A stretch of DNA of 64,000 nucleotides from Vibrio mangrovi (lineage in GTDB: Bacteria > Pseudomonadota > Gammaproteobacteria > Enterobacterales > Vibrionaceae). The notes beneath the pieces are model-generated. The model saw nothing but the letters and a program-made list of their open reading frames with translations, was not told the DNA's origin and ran no database searches. Made by a program: the position numbers and the translations under genes. Shown here piece by piece: positions 17,419 to 25,196 of the stretch (position 1 is its first letter; every line of letters starts with the position of its first letter). Location of the stretch: assembly GCF_024346955.1 (NCBI RefSeq), contig NZ_AP024884.1:496001-560000 (forward strand), read 5' to 3'.

Positions 17419-18356
17419 GTTCCATCTGGAGTGAAAATTTTAACTCCTTTGCTTAGTCCTTTTGGTGTCGAGGCTGATGATGGCCGACATCTTCCACCAT
17501 GTATTGGCCATAGTACATAATTATCTGTACCAGCTTTTCTTGCACCAAAATTCGTGATCCCATCAGAAATCCCTTTGTGAGGTAACGCCTCGTATTCATT
17601 AAATAAATTATAAACAGAGTTATCACCATTTTTTTTACGTAAACTCTTTAATTCCTGCTCGATTTTAGAGTCTAATTGGTAGTCTCGCAATACGTGTCGA
17701 TAAAACGTTCGAGTTAAAAATGCATTGACTTGAACATGAAAGTATTTTGCCATTTGCATTGCTAGACTTTCATCGGGTTTTGCTTCTGCATCATTATTGA
17801 ATTTAGATTTATTCAGTAGTGCAATAGAGAGTTTCATCCCAGTTCTACAAGCGAAGCTGTGTATTATGCCATTTACAGAAAATGATTTTTCACTAATGTT
17901 AGCTAAACTATGTTTAGTGATGGTTATTTTTGGGCTTCCCCCCATATTGAAATTAATTTCACCTGGAGTTCCATGTGTATAAAGATATAAATCTTGAATC
18001 TTAACTCTATCTCTATTTCTATTTAACAAAGATATCAGTTGCGCTGAGTTTTTTATGGTAACTAATTCAAATTTAAATTCCTTTTTATATGTTTCTAAAA
18101 CACCTATTTCAAGGTTAGTATATCCATAAGGAACAATTGCGATAACATTATTATCTGCAGCTCTCATCCCAGATTTTATTCTATAAGTGGCTGCAGCGAT
18201 AAACATCATTTGAGTCCAGAAACTTTCATCATGGATATCCGTACCAATAACTATAATATTTTCTTTTTCTGTCGGAATAGAAATCTCTTTTCTTGTTTTG
18301 TTTGATGTTGATGACAATATTGACTTACCAATATTTTTCCATTGATTCTCACTCAC
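17409..18356 (-). CDS. Candidate type VI effector with clan CD (caspase/CHAT-like) signature
   Basis: This 315-residue protein has no signal peptide. Its central part shows the pattern of clan CD cysteine peptidases: a hydrophobic strand ending in His-Gly (DLYLYTHGTPGEI, H128-G129), then another hydrophobic strand ending in Ala-Cys (NGIIHSFACRTG, C170). The AC.TG ending resembles CHAT domains, and the HG.PG pattern resembles DUF4347. It starts with GTG, 5 bases after the PAAR stop, with AAAGGA as ribosome-binding site, and overlaps the next gene. The C-terminal 80 residues (PIHGGRCRPSS and so on) are unlike any domain I know. The gene is visibly AT-rich. Effector status and peptidase activity are inferences; a non-enzymatic toxin remains possible. 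Confidence 0.6.
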   Translation of the reverse strand: MSENQWKNIGKSILSSTSNKTRKEISIPTEKENIIVIGTDIHDESFWTQMMFIAAATYRIKSGMRAADNNVIAIVPYGYTNLEIGVLETYKKEFKFELVTIKNSAQLISLLNRNRDRVKIQDLYLYTHGTPGEINFNMGGSPKITITKHSLANISEKSFSVNGIIHSFACRTGMKLSIALLNKSKFNNDAEAKPDESLAMQMAKYFHVQVNAFLTRTFYRHVLRDYQLDSKIEQELKSLRKKNGDNSVYNLFNEYEALPHKGISDGITNFGARKAGTDNYVLWPIHGGRCRPSSASTPKGLSKGVKIFTPDGTWS

Positions 18357-18361
18357 TATTG

Positions 18362-18868
18362 TTATCCTTTTATTTCGATTTCAATTTCTTCCTGAGATGA
18401 ATTGGTAATTAAGTGTGTTGCTCCATTCGAATCTGTTGTTCCATATTCGTAAGAACCGTCAGCTCTAAGAATTCGATATTCTGTGTTTGCTAATGGTAAA
18501 CCAGCTTCCTCGTCATATAAAACGAAGGCTTCGTCATATGATGCAGAAACAATTTCTTTAGTGGGTGAGGATGAACTGCATGTACCAACAATGACGCTCC
18601 CTGTTCCTACAACGACTCCTCCACAGTTAATGGAACTACCGTTGATTGCAATGGGTAATCCATTCACTAGTACTGTTGATACGCCTTCTGTAATTTTTCG
18701 TGGATGTGGTGGATTCATTGGTTTTGAGTGCATCGTTAATTGATCGCTAACTCGGGCTGCTGGCATTGAATCTATAAATACATCAGGAGAACCAGTGATA
18801 ATCGGTGTTGGAGGGAAACCATCATGGGCTGTTCCCAAATCTCCTAGCTTTGCTGCTTTTTCTCCCAA
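18362..18868 (-). CDS. PAAR-domain type VI spike protein with transthyretin-like tail
   Basis: PAAR proteins form the sharp tip of the type VI secretion spike and carry effectors. Residues 1 to about 100 form the PAAR domain: KLGDLGTAHDGFPPTPII, GSPDVFIDSMPAARVSD, PPHPRKITEG and STVLVNGLPIAI, ending with a CGG..VGTGSVIVGT repeat. A linker leads to a transthyretin-like domain (about residues 108-168: EAFVLYDEEAGLPLANTEYRI, then YGTTDSNGATHL), known in PAAR proteins as an effector-docking extension. No ATG fits; a TTG at 18868 has GGAG 8 bases upstream and gives the usual MGEKAAKLGD start, whereas the TTG at 18883 has none. No VgrG, Hcp or sheath genes are present, so it is an orphan cargo tip. 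Confidence 0.9.
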   Translation of the reverse strand: MGEKAAKLGDLGTAHDGFPPTPIITGSPDVFIDSMPAARVSDQLTMHSKPMNPPHPRKITEGVSTVLVNGLPIAINGSSINCGGVVVGTGSVIVGTCSSSSPTKEIVSASYDEAFVLYDEEAGLPLANTEYRILRADGSYEYGTTDSNGATHLITNSSQEEIEIEIKG

Positions 18869-19162
18869 AATTGAAATCTCCAAGTGAGTAACGATTCTGG
18901 TGTCGACTTTATGATTATATGTTCATATTTTCTTGTGTTTTTAATAAAAATATGAGACTCATTCAAAAAATAGTAATGCTGTCAGCTAAATGGTTTTGGT
19001 TATAAGTACTGAGCATTAACTCTGTGATTTGCATGGCTATTCAGCAACAATGCTTTAGTCATGTTCTGACATGATCACCGAAAAGGATACGATCCGAACA
19101 AAGATGAAAAGTATGAGAATAAGGTGTCCTCACAAGTTGGTTACTCCCAGATATATATAAAC
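18869..19162. other. AT-rich intergenic region between the PAAR module and the nitroreductase operon
   Basis: No ORF with coding character. It should contain the promoter of the PAAR module and that of the nitroreductase operon. The hairpin CATGTTCTGACATG lies near 19061. Confidence 0.4.
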
Positions 19163-19180
19163 AATTAACCCAGGTTAATT
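19163..19180. promoter_or_regulatory. 18-bp palindromic operator candidate
   Basis: AATTAACC-CA-GGTTAATT is a perfect 8-bp inverted repeat with a 2-bp centre, 61 bases before the nitroreductase ATG. It is probably a repressor or activator site for the operon. Confidence 0.5.
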
Positions 19181-19240
19181 ACTCTTGGAAAGCGCAACAA
19201 TATAGTGACCTTACATTCAAAAGGACAAAAGGTTACAACA

Positions 19241-19873
19241 ATGAGCACAATTGCCGCATTACAATGGCGCTACTCACTCAAGAATTTTTCAAATCAGAAA
19301 GTTGATGATGACAAGATAAATAATCTACTGGAAGCTGCACGCTTGTCTGCATCGTCTTATGGTCTTCAGCCTTATCAGGTATGGGTGATTCAGGAGCGAG
19401 ACTTGCTGGCAAAATTATCTGAGCAGGCTTTCGGGCAGAGTCAGGTCAGAGAGTGTTCCCATTTGTTGGTTTTTGCCAACGAGACGGTGATTAGTGATGC
19501 AACTGTTGAACGTTATTTTGCACGTCACTATCAGCAGACACAAACTCCGGTTGGCAGTCTGGATGGTTACGCAGATCATATAAAATCAGCCATGGCTGAG
19601 AAAAGTGATGATTCCCGGAGGGCATGGGCTGAACAACAAGCGTACATTGCTCTGGGTACCGTGTTGACTGAAGCGGCTGTTTTGGGTATTGATACCTGCC
19701 CTATGACCGGGTTTGATCAACAGGCGTTCAATCAGACATTAGGGTTGAGTCAATATGGTTTAAGTGCCTGTGTCATTTGTGCTATCGGGTACCGGGAGGC
19801 TGATATGCAGAGTCCGGTGAAGGTGCGTATACCTCGTGAACATTTTGTCCGGTTTGTGTCGTTGAAAGGGTAA
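19241..19873 (+). CDS. Nitroreductase family NAD(P)H-dependent oxidoreductase (NfsB-like)
   Basis: This is a flavin-dependent enzyme of the NfsB/FMN reductase group, expected to reduce nitroaromatics and quinones with NAD(P)H in the cytoplasm. Features are the N-terminal LQWRYSLKNFSNQKV FMN-phosphate-binding arginine region, AARLSASSYGLQPYQVWVI, and the late segment TEAAVLGIDTCPMTGFD. A GTG at 19205 opens the frame, but AAAAGG lies 7 bases before the ATG at 19241, so I chose that (210 residues). It is the first gene of an operon with an N-acetyltransferase (5-base gap) and a Crp-like regulator. A perfect palindrome upstream suggests specific control. Confidence 0.88.
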   Translation: MSTIAALQWRYSLKNFSNQKVDDDKINNLLEAARLSASSYGLQPYQVWVIQERDLLAKLSEQAFGQSQVRECSHLLVFANETVISDATVERYFARHYQQTQTPVGSLDGYADHIKSAMAEKSDDSRRAWAEQQAYIALGTVLTEAAVLGIDTCPMTGFDQQAFNQTLGLSQYGLSACVICAIGYREADMQSPVKVRIPREHFVRFVSLKG

Positions 19874-19878
19874 AGAAC

Positions 19879-20721
19879 ATGACATTCGATAATTATTTGC
19901 AAAAGCTGGAATTAACACCGCCGGCACAGCCTGACATTGTATTCCTGCGTCGGTTTATGGCCCGCCATATTGAACGGTTTACGTTTAATAACATTGCTGT
20001 GTTACTGAATGAACCACTCCCGCTGGATACGGAATCTTTACTTGATAAGATCGTGCAGCGAGGTGCTGGCGGATACTGCTTTGAGCACAATAGAATTGCA
20101 TATGAGTTACTCAGTTCTCTTGGTTATTCGACCCGCCTCGTACTCGGGCGAGTTTTAAATAACAACATTCGTCCGGTCCCCAGAACGCACCGTCTTACTC
20201 TTGTTGAACTTGAGGGGGAAACTTATCTGGTGGATGTCGGTTTTGGCGGATCTTGCCCAATTGGGCCGATTGCGCTGAACATTCAGGTTCCTCAACAGGC
20301 TGGTTTGGACCAGTTCTGGGTTCGTGCCATTGATAACGATGAATATGAACTGGTCCAGCATCATGTAGACGGACCTTTTATCCTGTACCGGTTTGATATG
20401 GCGCAGTACACAGAAGCGGATTGTGCAATGGGGCATTTTTATTCCCATAAGCATCCGGATGCGGTGTTTGTAAATAATCTGGTGGTGAGCCGGAAAACGC
20501 CGACAGAAGTATTGATGCTGACCAATCACCGGTTTACTCATCGTACGGAAAATCAGGATGTTGAAACAATAATTGATTCCAGCGACAGGTTATTCACTCT
20601 GCTTACACAGACATTTGGCCTTTGCATTGAACATGAAATATGTGAGTTTCTGTTTGAACGCTACGTCGCTCCCAAACTGGCAGCATCAGAGCTTCAGATC
20701 ACTTCATCTGGAAGAGGTTGA
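19879..20721 (+). CDS. nat: Arylamine N-acetyltransferase
   Basis: The enzyme transfers acetyl from acetyl-CoA to arylamines, hydroxylamines or hydrazines in the cytoplasm. The catalytic triad is visible at expected spacing: C67 in RGAGGYCFEHN, H104 in RTHRLTLVE and D119 in YLVDVGFGG. Length (280 residues) is normal. It starts 5 bases after the nitroreductase stop and its own stop overlaps the region where the next gene begins, so the three genes are almost certainly one transcript. With a nitroreductase upstream it suggests a reduce-then-acetylate route for nitroaromatic compounds (inference). Confidence 0.93.
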   Translation: MTFDNYLQKLELTPPAQPDIVFLRRFMARHIERFTFNNIAVLLNEPLPLDTESLLDKIVQRGAGGYCFEHNRIAYELLSSLGYSTRLVLGRVLNNNIRPVPRTHRLTLVELEGETYLVDVGFGGSCPIGPIALNIQVPQQAGLDQFWVRAIDNDEYELVQHHVDGPFILYRFDMAQYTEADCAMGHFYSHKHPDAVFVNNLVVSRKTPTEVLMLTNHRFTHRTENQDVETIIDSSDRLFTLLTQTFGLCIEHEICEFLFERYVAPKLAASELQITSSGRG

Positions 20722-20753
20722 CGGTATGGATAAATATAGCGGGGCTACGGCGA

Positions 20754-21344
20754 ATGGACCGACAACATCTTAAACACCAACTGGCACAATTTTTCGAACA
20801 GTATCACCCGGACATTAACTGGTCTCTGTTTACTCTGCACTTTGAGATTCATGCGCTTAAAAAAGGCGATTGTTTATTCCGTCAGGGGGAACACTCAGAT
20901 CGTATGTATTTTCTGAGTAGTGGGCTAGTCCGTTATTACAGCATATCGGAAAGTGGTAAAGAATATACACAAACCTTTGCTAAAGCACCACGGGTTGTGG
21001 GTTCAACTCGCGCTATGGTATTTGAACAGCCTACGTTATTTACGATTGAAGCACTTGACGATAGTGTGGCGATTTCATTTCCCTGGAAACCATTTTATGC
21101 ACAAATGAGCCAGGATCTGGCTTTTATGCAAGCCTATGCGAGGTTTCTGGAAACGATCTTTATTCATAAAGAAGTCAGAGAAAGCAGTATGGTGAAACAC
21201 AGTGCAACACAACGTTATCTGGACTTTTGCCGTGATTTCCCGGAATTAAAAGGTACCTTACCCAAACAGCAGATCGCATCTTATATTGGGATCACACCCG
21301 TTGCGTTGAGTCGTATCCGGGCTCAAATAATCCGTTGTCTGTGA
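20754..21344 (+). CDS. Crp/Fnr family transcriptional regulator
   Basis: This is a one-component regulator with an N-terminal cyclic-nucleotide-binding-like beta-roll (LKKGDCLFRQGEHSDRMYFLSSGLVRYY, about residues 35-65) and a C-terminal helix-turn-helix (LPKQQIASYIGITPVALSRIRAQI). No FNR-type cysteine cluster is present, and the residues that bind cAMP in Crp are not conserved, so the ligand is unknown. A TTG at 20718 overlapping the nat stop is an alternative start, giving 208 residues; the ATG at 20754 gives 196. As last gene of the nitroreductase operon it probably regulates that operon, perhaps through the palindrome at 19163-19180. Confidence 0.87.
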   Translation: MDRQHLKHQLAQFFEQYHPDINWSLFTLHFEIHALKKGDCLFRQGEHSDRMYFLSSGLVRYYSISESGKEYTQTFAKAPRVVGSTRAMVFEQPTLFTIEALDDSVAISFPWKPFYAQMSQDLAFMQAYARFLETIFIHKEVRESSMVKHSATQRYLDFCRDFPELKGTLPKQQIASYIGITPVALSRIRAQIIRCL

Positions 21345-21412
21345 AATGGAATATAAATCTTTAGGTATGAGGCATAATGCCGGTTGTCTGAATATCTTCA
21401 ATCAGAAAAAAT

Positions 21413-21435
21413 AAAAGGCCCATCCGGGCCTTTTT
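21413..21435. terminator. Bidirectional terminator
   Basis: Stem AAAAGGCCC/GGGCCTTTT with a 4-nt loop and T5, between the Crp-like gene and the convergent nuclease gene. Confidence 0.92.
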
Positions 21436-21464
21436 GAACAACTGAAGGGAGATCAAAGCCAAAA

Positions 21465-22244
21465 TTAATAACATCCCAGTTCCCGGCTTAAACCGCCGGT
21501 ACTCGCTTCGACAGAATTCGCCACACTGGATGAAAGATTCGGCATGATATCGATCCCGGCTCTTGATTCTATCTCATCGATGGTCACTTCCGATGTACAG
21601 AAATTATCCCGCAATCCGGCATCCTGATACATGATGAATGCAGAGGTGTAAATCCGGTTATTACTCTGTTCGGCAACGACTTTAAAATATCCGCTGGGAA
21701 TCGTGTGGGATTCATCAGCCTGCGGCAGACTTGCAAAGTAGCTCTCATACAGCGGACCGGTTACAACATACACATCGTTGCCCTGTGAGACATAATCCCG
21801 GATTGCTGTTTCCAGTTTTGCCCACGGTCCCTGATTCAGGTTTGACGCCTGCGGTGTAATGTTGGAGAGATAGTTGGTCATGCTCCAGTTGCTGGTGTTA
21901 CTGAAGGCAGATAAAGGAACCTGATGGCCGCGATCCGTACCGATGACTGCGTGTGCGTCGCGGTAATCGTCAGGTTCTAAAGTATTGGATGAACTCAGGT
22001 CCGGATCGGCTGCCCATTTACGCTTTCTGGATGGGCCGCTGATAGTGTTTGGTGTGACGTGATAGGCAACCCAGTCTGCGAATTTGGTACTGCGGTTGTT
22101 TTTGAGTGTGTAAATTGGCCGGGTAATTGTCTTACCGTTGTTTACCCCGGTCGGACAACCGGAGAGACAGTTTGCAGCATAGGCGCTGCTGGTTGAAAAA
22201 ATAAAACCACTGACAATCATGACATTAAGCATGTTGATTTTCAT
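21465..22244 (-). CDS. Secreted DNA/RNA non-specific endonuclease
   Basis: This is a beta-beta-alpha-metal nuclease of the Serratia NucA type. It has a Sec signal peptide (MKINMLNVMIVSGFIFSTSSAYA) and a mature domain with the catalytic DRGHQVP motif (about residue 105) followed by the metal-binding NLNQGPW segment (about residue 137). Two cysteine-containing ends (CLSGCPTG at the N-terminus of the mature protein, REL-GCY at the C-terminus) may form disulfides. It is expected to degrade extracellular nucleic acids, for nutrition or to escape neutrophil or biofilm DNA. It stands alone between a terminator and the AmmeMemoRadiSam locus. Confidence 0.92.
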   Translation of the reverse strand: MKINMLNVMIVSGFIFSTSSAYAANCLSGCPTGVNNGKTITRPIYTLKNNRSTKFADWVAYHVTPNTISGPSRKRKWAADPDLSSSNTLEPDDYRDAHAVIGTDRGHQVPLSAFSNTSNWSMTNYLSNITPQASNLNQGPWAKLETAIRDYVSQGNDVYVVTGPLYESYFASLPQADESHTIPSGYFKVVAEQSNNRIYTSAFIMYQDAGLRDNFCTSEVTIDEIESRAGIDIMPNLSSSVANSVEASTGGLSRELGCY

Positions 22245-22452
22245 ATCATATCCCTTGTGTAATGCAAACCATATTCTGTTGTTATAATTCGTTACCCTAA
22301 TGTAACCGATATGATATTGATTGGTTATTCATCGGCCGTCAATTGTTAATAGCAAGGTAATCGATTGCATGAGGCATTTTTTATATAAGGTTTTGAAAAC
22401 CACTTAAAAACAGTCTTTATGACAGATTGGTTTTTTAAAAAGCACGGGATAT

Positions 22453-23544
22453 TCAGCCTTGTCTGGGATTGATGCGTACCGGGATTCTTCTGCGGTTAAA
22501 ACTGTGTCCGATGGGGGCGAAGTGACCGGCGATCTGATAACCACAGTGCTGACAGATGCCGGTATCGGAAAGATGGTTTTCTCCCAGTTGATACCAGTTA
22601 CGTGACAGAACTTTATGCTGACAGGCCGGGCAGTATGTGCTGTCTCCGGCTTCATCAAAAATATTACCGACATAGACATAGTTCAGGCCGTTGCTCAGGG
22701 CAATTTCTCTGGCCTGACCGATGGTTTCCGGCGAGGTGCGGGGTTTGTCCAGCATTTTGAAATCCGGATGAAAGGCACTGAAATGCAGCGGAATATCCGG
22801 GCCAAGATGGTCGTAAATCCAGTGGGTCATGGCATCGATTTCATGCGGACTGTCATTTTCTCCGGGAATGAGTAATGTGGTAATTTCGAACCAGACACGG
22901 GTTTCGTGATGCAGATAGAGCAGAGTGTCGAGTACCGGAGCCAGATGAGCGCCACAGATTTTGTGGTAGAAGCGTTCTGTAAATGCTTTCAGATCGACAT
23001 TGGCTGCATCTATTTCGCTGAAAAATGCCTCTCGGGGCGCTGTATTGATATATCCGGCAGTGACAGCCACGCTGTAGATTCCTAGCTCATGGCAGGCTTG
23101 TGCTGTATCCAGCGCATATTCCATAAAAATCACAGGATCGTTATAAGTGAAAGCGACACTTTTACAGCCGTATTGCCGGGCTGTCCGGGCTATTTGTTCC
23201 GGCATAGCTATATCGGCGAGCGTATCGGTCTCTCGGGATTTACTCATCTCCCAGTTCTGGCAGAATTTACATCCCAGATTACAACCGGCAGTACCGAATG
23301 ACAGCACAGAACTGCCAGGATAAAAATGGTTCAATGGTTTCTTTTCTATCGGATCAATACAAAAGCCACTGGAACGACCGTAACTGGTCAGCACGATCTC
23401 GCCATCCGCTGCTTGCCGGATAAAACAGGCACCCCGTTTACCATCACGCAGGCAACAATTACGGGGACAGACATCGCAGACAACCCGGCCATCATCAAGA
23501 CGATGCCAGTATTGGGTCGGATATTTCTCCGGAGGCTGATGCAT
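22453..23544 (-). CDS. AmmeMemoRadiSam system radical SAM enzyme
   Basis: This is a PflA-like radical SAM protein. The cluster-binding CxxxCxxC is in GCNLGCKFCQNWEMSK (about residues 65-80). It is preceded by a cysteine-rich N-terminal segment (CDVCPRNCCLRDGKRGACFIR) and followed by a C-terminal region with further Cys pairs (YCPACQHK, ICQHCGY), which matches the family found with Memo and AMMECR1 homologues. An ATG at 23580 lacks a ribosome-binding site; the ATG at 23544 has GAAGG 4 bases upstream, so I chose it (363 residues). It is divergent from the two partner genes. The substrate of the system is unknown. Confidence 0.9.
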   Translation of the reverse strand: MHQPPEKYPTQYWHRLDDGRVVCDVCPRNCCLRDGKRGACFIRQAADGEIVLTSYGRSSGFCIDPIEKKPLNHFYPGSSVLSFGTAGCNLGCKFCQNWEMSKSRETDTLADIAMPEQIARTARQYGCKSVAFTYNDPVIFMEYALDTAQACHELGIYSVAVTAGYINTAPREAFFSEIDAANVDLKAFTERFYHKICGAHLAPVLDTLLYLHHETRVWFEITTLLIPGENDSPHEIDAMTHWIYDHLGPDIPLHFSAFHPDFKMLDKPRTSPETIGQAREIALSNGLNYVYVGNIFDEAGDSTYCPACQHKVLSRNWYQLGENHLSDTGICQHCGYQIAGHFAPIGHSFNRRRIPVRINPRQG

Positions 23545-23612
23545 AAGACCTTCAATTGTGTCATTTGGGTATATACTCATTATAGTTTTTACATGAATAA
23601 TCGTGTGAAGTT

Positions 23613-24398
23613 ATGAATATTCGTTATCCAGCGGTTGCAGGAACTTTCTATGCCAAGTCTCCGGGAATATTGCTTGCTGAATTAGAGCAGTGGTTAGGAG
23701 AACATGAAAAGCTGCAAGAACCGATACGGGCGCTGATAGTGCCACATGCCGGGTATCGCTATTCGGGAGAGATTGCTGCCGAGGCGTTCCGTTATCTGTT
23801 TTCTCAGGCCGACCGAATTCAGCGGGTGATTCTGATTGGTCCGGCTCATCGTGTCTACGTGAATGGCTGTGCTTTACCCGCAGTCGACTGTTTTTCTACG
23901 CCATTGGGTAAAGTACCTATTGATACTGAGATGGCGGATAAGCTTTGCCGTCAGGAGCTGGTGGAGATTTCCGATCAGGCGCATCTTTTCGAACACTGCC
24001 TTGAAGTGCAGCTTCCTTTTTTACAGGTCTGTCTGGAACAGTTCACACTGGTGCCGCTTTTAATCGGACATATTGATTCGGATTCGGTTGTCCGGTTACT
24101 GGATGAAGTGTGGCAGGACGATCATACGCTGTTGGTTGTCAGCAGTGATCTGAGTCATTACCACGCTTATCAGGAGGCCCAGAAACTTGACCGTGAAACC
24201 TGTCATCTGATTGAACGGCTTGAGCCTTCACTGACTTCAGAACAGGCTTGTGGAGCGACCGGAATTAATGCATTGCTGAAACTCATGAAGCAGCGGGGTT
24301 ATCGCCTGCAACGGGTCGCTCTGAAAAACTCCGGAGATACGGCCGGGGATAAACAGAGTGTGGTGGGCTATGGCAGCTTTATTGTCTCAGAATCCTAA
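23613..24398 (+). CDS. AmmeMemoRadiSam system protein B (MEMO1 family)
   Basis: This is a homologue of human MEMO1, related in fold to class III ring-opening dioxygenases. The N-terminus (RYPAVAGTFYAKSP) is the family hallmark. Histidines expected at the metal site are in VPHAGYRYSG (about residue 46), GPAHRVYV and SSDLSHYH. In bacteria it co-occurs with AMMECR1 and a radical SAM enzyme. The gene (261 residues) overlaps the next one by 29 bases, so the two are co-translated. No biochemical function is established for the bacterial system. Confidence 0.92.
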   Translation: MNIRYPAVAGTFYAKSPGILLAELEQWLGEHEKLQEPIRALIVPHAGYRYSGEIAAEAFRYLFSQADRIQRVILIGPAHRVYVNGCALPAVDCFSTPLGKVPIDTEMADKLCRQELVEISDQAHLFEHCLEVQLPFLQVCLEQFTLVPLLIGHIDSDSVVRLLDEVWQDDHTLLVVSSDLSHYHAYQEAQKLDRETCHLIERLEPSLTSEQACGATGINALLKLMKQRGYRLQRVALKNSGDTAGDKQSVVGYGSFIVSES

Positions 24399-24954
24399 TC
24401 CGGATGAGATGGCACAGCTCTGGCAGATTGCCCGCGATGCTATCTGCGGGCTTTTTACCGATGCGGAAACATCGCCTCCGCAATTGGATCAGTATCCAGC
24501 AAGGCTGACCCGGCCGGGAGCATGTTTTGTCACACTGGAAGTGAACGGGCAGTTACAGGGATGTCTGGGTTCTCTGGTCGCTCATACGCCACTGGTCCTT
24601 GATGTTTATCAGAAGGCCCGCGCCAGTGCCTGTGAAGATCAGCGATTTGCTCCGCTGACCTCATCGCAGCTTGATGCACTGTCGATTGAAGTCTCGGTAC
24701 TGAGCGAGCCGGAATTGCTTGAGGTTCGTTCGGAAGAGGCGTTATTGGCTTATCTTGCTGAACACCGCGTCGGGGTGATCTTATCGGATCAGATGCATCG
24801 GGGCGTTTTTCTGCCTCAGGTGTGGGAATCATTACCTGAACCGGCAGATTTTGTTTCTCATCTGAAGCGTAAAGCGGGATGGAGAAGTGATGACTGGCCA
24901 CCGGGAATCGAAGTCCGGGTTTTTACGGTGACCAGTATACGGCGGATGCTGTAA
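24370..24954 (+). CDS. AmmeMemoRadiSam system protein A (AMMECR1 family)
   Basis: AMMECR1-domain protein. The conserved GACFVTLEVNGQLQGCLGSL block and the later VGVILSDQMHRGVFLPQVWESLP block are both present. The start is uncertain: ATG 24370 lies inside the preceding gene behind GGTGGG, while ATG 24409 begins at MAQLWQIAR, where the family's conserved region starts. Together with protein B and the divergent radical SAM gene this completes the three-part AmmeMemoRadiSam set. Confidence 0.92.
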   Translation: MAALLSQNPNPDEMAQLWQIARDAICGLFTDAETSPPQLDQYPARLTRPGACFVTLEVNGQLQGCLGSLVAHTPLVLDVYQKARASACEDQRFAPLTSSQLDALSIEVSVLSEPELLEVRSEEALLAYLAEHRVGVILSDQMHRGVFLPQVWESLPEPADFVSHLKRKAGWRSDDWPPGIEVRVFTVTSIRRML

Positions 24955-24971
24955 CGACATACTCAGCTGTT

Positions 24972-25163
24972 TTATTGTAATGCCTGCTCCATACAGGTTT
25001 CCTGTTCTATCAGCTGGGTTGCTTTTCGGCTGATCTCAAGAATCCCTTTTTGTAAAGCAGACACACCTTTATAGTCTGTCAGTAATATTGAGGATAATGC
25101 GAGGACTGCCAGATCTGCCATATCCAGAATATACTCTAACTCTTTAATTTTATTTGTTTGCAT
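24972..25163 (-). CDS. Small hypothetical protein downstream of aas
   Basis: This is a 63-residue frame with helical, acidic character (ELEYILDMADLAVLALSSILL, then ISRKATQLIEQET) and no signal peptide. An AGG lies about 10 bases upstream of the ATG. It follows aas by 33 bases on the same strand and could be the last gene of that transcript. I do not recognise the family, and the frame may be non-coding, though its hydrophobic-acidic heptad pattern looks protein-like. Confidence 0.45.
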   Translation of the reverse strand: MQTNKIKELEYILDMADLAVLALSSILLTDYKGVSALQKGILEISRKATQLIEQETCMEQALQ

Positions 25164-25196
25164 AATATTTACCTACCTGTTTGACGTTCTAAGCTT

